A DNA stretch of 16,508 bases from Cyanobacteria bacterium T3Sed10_344R1 (lineage in GTDB: Bacteria; Cyanobacteriota; Cyanobacteriia; Phormidesmidales; Phormidesmidaceae), in NCBI GenBank assembly GCA_003566335.1, contig PXDR01000616.1, positions 1 through 16,508 of the forward strand. Reading direction: 5' to 3'. The translations under genes were made by a program, and so were the position numbers. This document shows positions 7,279-14,696 of this stretch, one piece after another. The notes under the pieces were generated by a model. That model made no database searches. It saw only the letters and a list, made by a program, of their open reading frames with translations, and had not been told where the DNA came from. Positions within the stretch are counted from its first letter, which is position 1. Each line of letters begins with the position of its first letter.

Positions 7279-7586
7279 GCCATCCGGTGGCTGGTGGCTC
7301 TGATCCTTGCCCTGAGGGCGGCCCTAAATTTGCCAGAAGTTGTGGCTGAAGGTGATAGTCAACGGTGAATTTGGGGTACACCTTTAGGGAGGCTTGAAGT
7401 TTCAGTGAATTCACCACTCAACTCCTCGGGACTACCGATGGCCCTTGCTAAAGTCAACCCAGGCAGCGGCGTGGTCATCACAAACCGGTAGTTTGCGGAG
7501 AAATCCTGACTTTTGCCTTCCCCCATGCTGGACTGGGGGCAGCGGTGATTGCCCTCCCTAGCCTTTCTTTAGCGTGATTAGCCACC
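7279..7586. other. Intergenic region between lepA and the UDP-glucuronate decarboxylase gene
   Basis: This 308-bp stretch has no convincing gene. At the lepA end are GC-rich dyads: GAGCCA (7277-7282) pairs with TGGCTC (7295-7300), and short GCCC/GGGC hairpins follow at 7309-7325. None is followed by a T-run, so no standard intrinsic terminator can be called. Further on are a perfect 10-bp palindrome GTGAATTCAC (7405-7414) and a hairpin CCCCCA/TGGGGG (7520-7525 with 7534-7539) about 50 bp before the next start codon, which would lie in the leader of that gene if transcription begins upstream. I could not identify a promoter with confidence. Confidence 0.45.
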
Positions 7587-8558
7587 ATGAGAATTCTTGT
7601 CACAGGCGGTGCTGGTTTCATCGGCTCTCATTTGATTGACCGCCTAATGGAATCAGGCCACGAGGTTATTTGTTTAGACAACTTTTATACGGGCCACAAG
7701 CGCAACTTGCTGCGCTGGCTTAATCATCCCTACTTTGAGCTGATCCGCCACGACATTACTGAACCGATTCGCCTAGAGGCCGACCAGATTTATCATCTGG
7801 CTTGTCCGGCGTCTCCGGTTCATTACCAGTACAACCCGGTCAAGACCATCAAGACCAATGTGATGGGCACCCTGAACATGTTGGGCTTGGCCAAGCGGGT
7901 GAATGCCCGACTGCTGCTGGCTTCGACCTCTGAGGTTTACGGCGATCCAGAAGTCCATCCCCAAACTGAAGACTACCGGGGCAATGTGAACCCCATCGGC
8001 ATTCGCAGCTGCTACGACGAAGGCAAGCGGGTCGCGGAAACTCTGGCGTTTGACTACCATCGCCAAAACGATGTGGACATCCGGGTGGCGCGGATCTTCA
8101 ACACCTACGGCCCCAGGATGCTGGAAAATGATGGCCGGGTGGTAAGTAACTTTGTGGTGCAGGCCCTGCGGGGAACGCCGCTGACGGTCTACGGGGACGG
8201 CAGCCAAACCCGTAGCTTCTGCTTTGCCTCTGACTTGGTGGAAGGGTTAATCCGGTTAATGAATGGCGACCACATCGGCCCGGTGAATCTGGGGAATCCG
8301 GATGAGTACACCATTCTGCAGTTGGCCCAAACGGTACAGCAGATGGTTAATCCTGATGTGGCGGTCAAGTTCGAGCCGTTGCCCCAGGATGATCCCCGCC
8401 GTCGTCAGCCGGATATTACTCGCGCTAAAACTTGGCTGGGCTGGGAGCCTAAGGTGCCCCTAAAAGAGGGGCTGACGACGACCATTGCTGATTTTCGCGA
8501 TCGCATGGAAGAACCTAGCCCCGATGCAGCCGCACCACCGTCTCTGGTGTCTCAATAG
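7587..8558 (+). CDS. uxs: UDP-glucuronate decarboxylase (UDP-xylose synthase)
   Basis: This 323-residue extended short-chain dehydrogenase/reductase decarboxylates UDP-glucuronate to UDP-xylose with bound NAD. The Rossmann motif GGAGFIG is at 7-13. The catalytic set is Thr/Ser in LASTSEVYG (111-119) with Tyr143 and Lys147 in the YxxxK motif (CYDEGKR). The segment RIFNTYGPRM and the 'GDGSQTRSF' region are typical of UXS enzymes and distinguish it from UDP-glucose epimerases. The length fits a soluble UXS; the last 20 or so residues are a Pro/Ala/Ser-rich tail outside the fold. The ugd gene follows after 100 bp in the same direction and makes the substrate, so the pair is very likely functionally linked. 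A related SDR such as dTDP-glucose dehydratase is possible but less likely. No clear Shine-Dalgarno is seen before the ATG. Confidence 0.92.
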   Translation: MRILVTGGAGFIGSHLIDRLMESGHEVICLDNFYTGHKRNLLRWLNHPYFELIRHDITEPIRLEADQIYHLACPASPVHYQYNPVKTIKTNVMGTLNMLGLAKRVNARLLLASTSEVYGDPEVHPQTEDYRGNVNPIGIRSCYDEGKRVAETLAFDYHRQNDVDIRVARIFNTYGPRMLENDGRVVSNFVVQALRGTPLTVYGDGSQTRSFCFASDLVEGLIRLMNGDHIGPVNLGNPDEYTILQLAQTVQQMVNPDVAVKFEPLPQDDPRRRQPDITRAKTWLGWEPKVPLKEGLTTTIADFRDRMEEPSPDAAAPPSLVSQ

Positions 8559-8658
8559 CCTTGGTGTCTTGACGGGATGCTCCAACTTATTTCCTGACTT
8601 ATCCAAGACTCATCTCTAAGACTTATCTACGTAAACCTACTGTAAGGATGCAAAGCCT

Positions 8659-10041
8659 ATGCAAGTCTGTGTAATCGGAACCGGATATGTGGGTCTCGTG
8701 ACCGGCGTCTGCCTGTCCCATGCGGGCCATGACGTGATCTGCGTGGACAACAACGAAGAAAAAGTCCAGTTGATGAAATCGGGACAATCCCCGATTTACG
8801 AACCAGGCTTGTCGGAGCTGATGCAGTCTTCGATGGCGGCTGGCCGACTCAACTTCACCTCTGATATTGGCGCTGGGGTCTCCCATGGCGAGATTCTGTT
8901 CATTGCGGTCGGCACCCCTGCCCTACCCACGGGCGAAAGCGATACCCGCTATGTCGAAGCGGTCGCTCGCGGCATTGGGGAGCATCTGAATGGCGGCTAT
9001 AAGGTGATCGTCAACAAGTCCACCGTGCCCATTGGGTCTGGGGACTGGGTGCGGATGATTGTGCTGGACGGGGTCAAAGAACGCCAGAAAGAGCTGGTTG
9101 GGGCGGGCGGTGTGCCCACTGAAACGGTGTCTGAAGCTGGGTTTGACGTGGTCAGCAACCCTGAGTTTCTGCGGGAAGGGTCAGCGGTTTACGACACGTT
9201 CAACCCGGATCGGATTGTGCTGGGCAGCAACAATCCTAAGGCGATTGATCTAATGAAGCAGCTGTATGAGCCGATCGTCAGCCGTCAGTTTGCCGAAGAT
9301 ACGACCCAGCCGCCCGTGCCGGTGGTCACCACTGACCTCAGCTCGGCAGAAATGGTCAAGTATGCCTCTAACGCCTTCCTGGCCACCAAGATTAGCTTCA
9401 TCAATGAAGTGGCGAACATTTGCGATCGCGTCGGCGCTGACGTTACCCAAGTGGCCCAGGGCATCGGTCTAGATTCCCGCATTGGCAGCAAGTTCCTCCA
9501 GGCTGGGATTGGCTGGGGCGGTTCCTGCTTCCCCAAAGACGTGTCGGCCCTGATTCACACGGCGGATGACTATGGCTATGAAGCCCAGTTGCTGAAAGCC
9601 GCCGTTAGCGTCAACCAGCGCCAGCGGCTGCTGACGGTCGAGAAATTGCAGCAAGTGCTGAAAATCCTTAAGGGTAAAACGGTGGGGCTGTTGGGCCTGA
9701 CCTTTAAGCCTGATACCGATGACATGCGCGATGCTCCAGCCCTTGATCTGATTGAACAGCTGAACCGCCTGGGGGCCAAGGTCAAAGCCTATGATCCAAT
9801 TGTGTCCCAAAGTGGAATGCGCCACGGTCTTTCGGGGGTGATTGTCGAAACAGATCCCGAGCGGTTGGCCGATGGCTGTGATGCTCTGGTTCTGGTCACC
9901 GACTGGAAAAAGTTCAGCAGCCTAGACTTTGCCAAAATGGCGAAGCTGATGAACAGTCCAGTGATGATCGATGGTCGTAACTTCCTCGATCAAGCGACCC
10001 TAGAATCTGCTGGATTCCGGTATCTCGGTATCGGTCGCTAG
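8659..10041 (+). CDS. ugd: UDP-glucose 6-dehydrogenase
   Basis: This 460-residue enzyme oxidises UDP-glucose to UDP-glucuronate using two NAD. The N-terminal NAD domain starts with GTGYVGL (7-13). NKSTVPIG (119-126) and NPEFLREG (167-174) are family motifs. The central helical region contains SNAFLATKISFINE with Lys244. The catalytic nucleophile is Cys290 in GWGGSCFPKD. A C-terminal UDP-binding domain follows (GLTFKPDTDDMRDAP). The length is normal. A TAAGGA at 8642-8647 lies 11 bp before the ATG and is a plausible, slightly distant ribosome binding site. It sits downstream of the UDP-glucuronate decarboxylase gene and upstream of a strong terminator, so it is the last gene of its unit. UDP-glucuronate and UDP-xylose made by the pair probably feed exopolysaccharide or sheath synthesis; the final polymer cannot be told from here. 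Confidence 0.96.
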   Translation: MQVCVIGTGYVGLVTGVCLSHAGHDVICVDNNEEKVQLMKSGQSPIYEPGLSELMQSSMAAGRLNFTSDIGAGVSHGEILFIAVGTPALPTGESDTRYVEAVARGIGEHLNGGYKVIVNKSTVPIGSGDWVRMIVLDGVKERQKELVGAGGVPTETVSEAGFDVVSNPEFLREGSAVYDTFNPDRIVLGSNNPKAIDLMKQLYEPIVSRQFAEDTTQPPVPVVTTDLSSAEMVKYASNAFLATKISFINEVANICDRVGADVTQVAQGIGLDSRIGSKFLQAGIGWGGSCFPKDVSALIHTADDYGYEAQLLKAAVSVNQRQRLLTVEKLQQVLKILKGKTVGLLGLTFKPDTDDMRDAPALDLIEQLNRLGAKVKAYDPIVSQSGMRHGLSGVIVETDPERLADGCDALVLVTDWKKFSSLDFAKMAKLMNSPVMIDGRNFLDQATLESAGFRYLGIGR

Positions 10042-10123
10042 TCGTTTACTCATGGGCTAATCGATCCTCGGGAGCCCAGTGTGCCCCCGAGTTCTGCTGA
10101 GAGCTGTAGATTGAGACATTCTG

Positions 10124-10168
10124 AGGCTTTGGTGATATCCCAGACCTGGGGCCACCAAAGCCTTTTTG
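10124..10168 (+). terminator. Intrinsic terminator after ugd
   Basis: AGGCTTTGGTG (10124-10134) is exactly complementary to CACCAAAGCCT (10153-10163), giving an 11-bp stem. The loop contains an extra CCCA/TGGG pairing. The stem runs directly into TTTTT. This is the clearest Rho-independent terminator in the window, and it separates the sugar-nucleotide genes from the signalling operon. Confidence 0.93.
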
Positions 10169-10325
10169 TTCAGCCAGTTCACCCGCCAGACCGCCGCCAT
10201 AAATTGAGTTATGTAAAGCCAACAAATTTGGGCTCGATAAGCTAAAAGAAGTGCGATCGCCCGATCAAATCGACCTGCCCTTAAGATCTGTCCCGTCGAG
10301 TTGTTTCCTGAGGCTAAATCTCAGC

Positions 10326-10349
10326 GGCAGATCAAAGGGCAGATCAAAG
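10326..10349 (+). repeat. Perfect 12-bp tandem duplication upstream of the hybrid kinase gene
   Basis: GGCAGATCAAAG occurs twice head-to-tail (10326-10337 and 10338-10349), ending about 70 bp before the kinase start codon. Its position in the presumed promoter or leader region makes a binding site possible, but a simple replication duplication is equally likely. Confidence 0.7.
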
Positions 10350-10418
10350 CCTCACCGGATCTAAGGGCGCTGTATTTAAAAGTCCATCTCTGAATTCTGA
10401 TTCTGTTGTCCCCAGCCT

Positions 10419-12971
10419 ATGCAACCTGCGCCCTTTCCGAGCAATGAAGCCCCACGATTGGCGGCTCTGCGACGATATAACGTCCTCGATACCCCGGCTG
10501 AATCTGCCTTTGACAATATTGCCCAACTCGCCGCCGCAGTCTGTGACGTGCCCATTGCTTTAGTCAGCCTGTTAGACGAGACTCGGCAATGGTTCAAAGC
10601 GAAAGTTGGCCTTGACGTTGACCAAACCTGTCGAGACCAGGCATTTTGTGCCCACGCAATTTTGCAACCTAAGCTGATGGAGGTGCCGGATACGCTACAA
10701 GATGAGCGTTTCTGGGATCATCCGTTAGTGGTGGGGGCACCCCATATTCGCTTTTATGGGGGAATGCCGTTGATTACCCCCGAAGGGTTTGCCCTGGGGA
10801 CGCTCTGCGTGATTGACCAAAAACCGGGGAAGTTAACTGCCCTTCAGCGCCAAACCCTAGAGACCCTGGCCCATCAGGTTGTGACTAACCTAGAGCTGCG
10901 ACGGCAGATGGCCCGAGAAATTGAGCAGGCTCAGCAGCTGGTACAAAAAAATCAGGATTTAGAACAGGCGCGCCTAGCGGCGGACTTAGCCAACCAAGCT
11001 AAGAGTAGTTTTTTGGCGACGATGAGCCACGAAATTCGCACGCCGATGAACGCAATCATCGGCATGAGTGGCCTGCTGCTAGAAACGCCGCTGACGCTAC
11101 AACAGCGGGATTTTGTCGAGACCACTCGGGATGCTGGAGATGCGCTGCTGACGATCATTAACGACATCCTGGACTTTTCTAAAATTGAGTCGGGTAATTT
11201 GGAGCTAGAGCACCAGTCTTTTAGCCTGCGTAAATGCGTGGAGGGGGTGCTCGATCTGATGGCGGCCAAGGCGGCGGAAAAGCGCCTAGAGCTGACTTAT
11301 TTGATTGCCGAAGATGTCCCTAGCCAGATTTTGGGGGATATGAACCGCCTCCGGCAGGTGCTGGTGAACTTAGTCAGCAATGGCTTGAAGTTTACCCAAG
11401 AGGGGGAGGTGAGTCTATGGATTTCAGCGCAGTCCCGGCAGGCCGATCTGCCCCTGTATCAGGTGCAGTTTGCGGTGAAAGATACGGGGATTGGGATTCC
11501 ACCAGAGCGGTTGGATCGGCTGTTTAAGCCGTTTAGCCAAGTGGACGCTTCGATTACCCGGCAATATGGCGGTACTGGGCTGGGTCTGGTAATTAGCCGT
11601 CGTCTGTGTGAGCTGATGGGGGGATCTTTGACGGTGGAGAGTGGGGTCGGTCAGGGCTCTACTTTCATCATGTCGCTTCCCCTAGAAGCAGATCCCAACC
11701 ATGAAGAAGTGGATTTGCCCTTGCCGGATTTGCGCCATCGTCAGGTGCTGATTGTGGATGACAATGCTACGAATCGTCAGCTGTTGACCCTACAGCTCCA
11801 GGGGTGGCAAATGCATCCCCATGCTGAAGCGTCGGCCCAAACGGCGTTGGCCTGGTTGGCGGCGGGCAATCGCTGCGATTTGGCAGTACTGGACTTGCAG
11901 ATGCCCTATATCGATGGCATCACCCTGGCTCGGTTCATTCGTCAACAACCCCAGTGGGAGACCTTGCCCTTGGTGATGTTGACGTCGGTTGACTGGGTGG
12001 GCACCCCGAGCGATCGCACCTTACTGTCGGCCTGTTTAAACAAGCCGGTGAAGCGAGCCCAACTATATGAAACCCTGTGCCAGGTGCTGACCGGTCAGGG
12101 GAGATCCTTGGCGATGGTGACCCCGACCCTGCCCCAGGATTTAGGAGCCCATCATCCCTTACGAATTTTGCTGGCCGAAGACAACCCGGTGAATCAAAAG
12201 GTTGCCCTGAGTATGCTGAAGCGGCTGGGGTATCACGCTGACGTTGCTGCCAATGGGTTAGAGGTCTTGACGGCTCTAGAGCAGCGCCAATATGACCTGG
12301 TGCTGATGGATGTGCAGATGCCCGAGTTAGACGGCATTGCCGCCACAACGAAAATCCATCAACGTTGGCCTCAAGCCCAGCGGCCTAGAATTGTGGCGAT
12401 GACGGCTAACGCTATGCAGGGAGATCGCGAAGACTGTTTGCAGGCGGGCATGGATGATTATGTCAGCAAGCCGATTAGCTTAGATGCCCTGGCACGGTTG
12501 TTGCAGAACTGCCCGGTCGTCGGGGCGGACGCTGCTGAGGGGGCGCTGGTCGCGCCAAGCTTGGCTGAGCCAACTGCATTAGACTCAACCCAGGAGCCCA
12601 CCTTAGCTGAGGCTGTTGACCTAACCTATCTACGATCCTTCGCCAGCTCGGTTGGAAGTTCTGAAGAAAGCTTCTTGTCGGAGCTGATTGAGAGCTATTT
12701 GACCAGTGCGCCTGACCTGTTGGCGGCCCTTGTCCAAGCCTCATCTGCCGAGCCCAAAGCGGTGCGCCAGGCCGCCCATACCCTTAAGTCCAGTAGTGAG
12801 GTGATGGGAGCTCATGTGCTAGCCAAACACTGCGCCGCCCTAGAGATGGCGGCAGATCAACGAGAGTTGAGTCAACTGGACAGCCAGGTCAGGGCAATTG
12901 ACCAAGAGTTTCAGCGGGTTTGTCAGGCCCTAGCCCAGATCAGCGGCATGACGCCAGCGGCACAGATTTAA
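10419..12971 (+). CDS. Hybrid sensor kinase GAF-HisKA-HATPase-REC-REC-Hpt
   Basis: This 850-residue soluble protein carries a whole phosphorelay on one chain. An N-terminal GAF domain (about 25-160) is followed by a helical linker and HisKA with His204 (SHEIRTPMN). The HATPase_c domain has the N-box NLVSNGLKF (317-325), G1 DTGIG (355-359) and G2 GGTGLGL (384-390). REC1 has DD447-448, phospho-Asp492, Thr522 and Lys542. REC2 has ED587-588, phospho-Asp631, Thr662 and Lys684. The C-terminal Hpt has His787 in AAHTLKSSS. All four phospho-sites are intact, so a His-Asp-Asp-His relay can operate and hand phosphate to an outside regulator. The GAF resembles those of many soluble cyanobacterial kinases, and I see no bilin-binding signature. 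Its start ATG at 10419 has no Shine-Dalgarno. Two more signalling genes follow after 68 and 43 bp, suggesting an operon. The ligand is unknown. Confidence 0.94.
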   Translation: MQPAPFPSNEAPRLAALRRYNVLDTPAESAFDNIAQLAAAVCDVPIALVSLLDETRQWFKAKVGLDVDQTCRDQAFCAHAILQPKLMEVPDTLQDERFWDHPLVVGAPHIRFYGGMPLITPEGFALGTLCVIDQKPGKLTALQRQTLETLAHQVVTNLELRRQMAREIEQAQQLVQKNQDLEQARLAADLANQAKSSFLATMSHEIRTPMNAIIGMSGLLLETPLTLQQRDFVETTRDAGDALLTIINDILDFSKIESGNLELEHQSFSLRKCVEGVLDLMAAKAAEKRLELTYLIAEDVPSQILGDMNRLRQVLVNLVSNGLKFTQEGEVSLWISAQSRQADLPLYQVQFAVKDTGIGIPPERLDRLFKPFSQVDASITRQYGGTGLGLVISRRLCELMGGSLTVESGVGQGSTFIMSLPLEADPNHEEVDLPLPDLRHRQVLIVDDNATNRQLLTLQLQGWQMHPHAEASAQTALAWLAAGNRCDLAVLDLQMPYIDGITLARFIRQQPQWETLPLVMLTSVDWVGTPSDRTLLSACLNKPVKRAQLYETLCQVLTGQGRSLAMVTPTLPQDLGAHHPLRILLAEDNPVNQKVALSMLKRLGYHADVAANGLEVLTALEQRQYDLVLMDVQMPELDGIAATTKIHQRWPQAQRPRIVAMTANAMQGDREDCLQAGMDDYVSKPISLDALARLLQNCPVVGADAAEGALVAPSLAEPTALDSTQEPTLAEAVDLTYLRSFASSVGSSEESFLSELIESYLTSAPDLLAALVQASSAEPKAVRQAAHTLKSSSEVMGAHVLAKHCAALEMAADQRELSQLDSQVRAIDQEFQRVCQALAQISGMTPAAQI

Positions 12972-13039
12972 GCCTAGGCCGAGTTTGTTCTGAGCGTGTT
13001 TTGAGTTCGCTTTTTCGCTTTAAGTTATGTCCGATCAAT

Positions 13040-14653
13040 ATGTCCAGTGACTCTCCCCTGTGGTTAGAAAATCAGCGGGCTGCGGTAGAGCAGTCTGCGG
13101 CTCAGTTGGAGGCTGAGCAGTCGATTCAAGCTGCGATCGCAGCTTGTCAGACCCAAAACTTGCCGGTGCTGGTCAAATTGGCGACCGGGACGAGTGTGGT
13201 GACGCCCCATCAACTCTTGGCCCAGGTTCTCGCTGGCACCGATCTACAGCAGCCCCTGGCCCAACTCAACCTCGTTCCCGTGCTCCCTCTAGTACTAGAG
13301 ACCCTGTGGTCATGGGCTGATTTGTCCAGCCGCCTAAGTCAGGATCAAATAGCAGCGCTGCCGGTGGTGGATAGCCAAGGGCAACTGCGTGGGCTGGTCA
13401 CGGCAGCCAGCCTATTGCGGGCCAAGCCTGCCCTAGAACCCCAGGTAGCTGAACAAAACGTCGCCCTCCAAGCCGAAATTCTAGAGCGGCAGCAGGTAGA
13501 GCTGGCCCTGCGTCGGTCGCGGGAACGGCTGCAGCTGGTGCTCGACACCTTTCCCCAACGGGTGTTTTGGAAAGACCGCCAGTTTCGCTATTTGGGCTGC
13601 AACCGTCAGTTTGCTAGGGATGCTGGGTTTGAGTCCCCTGAAGATCTCGTGGGCCGCACCGACTTTGAGCTGAAGTGGGCCGATCTTGCGCCGGACTTTC
13701 GGGCCAAGGACACCTGGGTGATGGAGCAAAACCAAAGTAAGGTGCTCTACGAAGAAAGTCAGCGCCACATTGATGGCCAATGGCAATGGCTGTTGACCAC
13801 GAAGGTGCCCCTGCGGGATGAGTCTGGCCAGGTGATTGGCCTGTTGGGCTCCTATGAAGATATTTCGGCCCGGAAACAGGCCGAGGTAGAAATTCGCCGG
13901 GCCTTAGAGCGAGAACGGGAATGGAACACCCTGAAGTCTCAGTTCATTTCCATGGTGTCCCACGAATTTCGCACCCCGCTTACCAGCATTTTGTCTTCGA
14001 CGGAACTGCTGCAGCGCTATGGTCAGCAGTGGCCGGTGGAAAAGTGCCAGCACCGCTACCAGCGAATTATCCAAGCGGTGGATCGCATGACCCACTTACT
14101 CAATGATGTGTTGGTCATGGGCACAGCGGAGGCGGGACAACTGACGGCTAATCCCCAAAACATGCCCCTCCTGGCCCTGTGCCAAGAGTTAGTTGAGGAC
14201 TTGCAAACCCAGCGCCAAACCACCCATGAGCTGAAACTAGAGAAAACGCCCCATTGCCCTAGCTATGCCTGGTTTGATCCCCAGCTGTTGCACCACATTT
14301 TGTCGAATCTGCTGGCGAATGCGGTGAAGTATTCTCCCCAGGGCGGTCAAGTGGTGCTCCGGCTCGCCTATTGCCCGGACAACTATCCCCAAAGCTGGGT
14401 GTTTCAAATCGAAGATGATGGGATTGGCATTGCCCCGGCGGAGTGCGATCGCATTTTTGATCTGTTTCATCGCGGCGATAATGTGGGCAATATCCCGGGG
14501 ACAGGCTTGGGCTTGGCGATTGTGAAACAGTGTGTGGACTTGCTGCACGGCCAGGTTTCCGTTGACAGTCGCCTCGGGCAGGGAACCCTATTTACAGTGG
14601 TGCTGCCTGTCGTTGCGCCAGTGGTTGCGCCGATGGCGTCGCCCCCAGGCTGA
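13040..14653 (+). CDS. CBS-like/PAS sensor histidine kinase
   Basis: From the ATG at 13040 this is a 537-residue soluble kinase. Residues about 27-128 look like a degenerate CBS pair; the second half (ALPVVDSQGQLRGLVTAASLL, 106-126) is a clear CBS motif, while the first is worn. CBS pairs often bind adenine nucleotides. A coiled coil (about 135-168) leads into a PAS domain (about 163-278) ending in the usual YEDISARKQAE. HisKA has His308 (SHEFRTPLTS). HATPase_c has the N-box SNLLANAVKYS (422-432), DDGIG (459-463) and GTGLGL (487-492). The active site is complete. The end is a short Val/Pro-rich tail. An in-frame TTG at 12920 would overlap the previous gene and add sequence without protein character, so I reject it. 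The gene lies 68 bp after the hybrid kinase and 43 bp before the REC protein, so joint transcription is likely and the downstream REC is its natural candidate partner. Confidence 0.93.
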   Translation: MSSDSPLWLENQRAAVEQSAAQLEAEQSIQAAIAACQTQNLPVLVKLATGTSVVTPHQLLAQVLAGTDLQQPLAQLNLVPVLPLVLETLWSWADLSSRLSQDQIAALPVVDSQGQLRGLVTAASLLRAKPALEPQVAEQNVALQAEILERQQVELALRRSRERLQLVLDTFPQRVFWKDRQFRYLGCNRQFARDAGFESPEDLVGRTDFELKWADLAPDFRAKDTWVMEQNQSKVLYEESQRHIDGQWQWLLTTKVPLRDESGQVIGLLGSYEDISARKQAEVEIRRALEREREWNTLKSQFISMVSHEFRTPLTSILSSTELLQRYGQQWPVEKCQHRYQRIIQAVDRMTHLLNDVLVMGTAEAGQLTANPQNMPLLALCQELVEDLQTQRQTTHELKLEKTPHCPSYAWFDPQLLHHILSNLLANAVKYSPQGGQVVLRLAYCPDNYPQSWVFQIEDDGIGIAPAECDRIFDLFHRGDNVGNIPGTGLGLAIVKQCVDLLHGQVSVDSRLGQGTLFTVVLPVVAPVVAPMASPPG

Positions 14654-14696
14654 GGTACCTCTACCACCCCTCAAAACACCGTGACTCTGTTAGACC

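Larger units (their letters stand above)
10042..10418. other. Intergenic region between ugd and the hybrid kinase operon
   Basis: This 377-bp region contains no gene. From left to right it holds a hairpin CTCGGG/CCCGAG (10067-10072 with 10086-10091), a strong intrinsic terminator (listed separately), a HIP1 site (10253-10260), and a 12-bp tandem repeat (listed separately). GATCAAA occurs three times (10263, 10330, 10342). The promoter of the signalling operon must lie between about 10170 and 10400. A TATTTA at 10373-10378 is the only -10-like box near the start, and I cannot pair it with a -35. Confidence 0.5.

Noticed and set aside
7277..7325. GC-rich dyads after lepA as a terminator
   Set aside because: Stems are short or overlapping, and no T-run follows any of them.
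12920..13039. N-terminal extension of the CBS/PAS kinase from a TTG
   Set aside because: It would overlap the hybrid kinase by 52 bp, and its added 40 residues look like out-of-frame translation; the ATG at 13040 starts the protein-like sequence.
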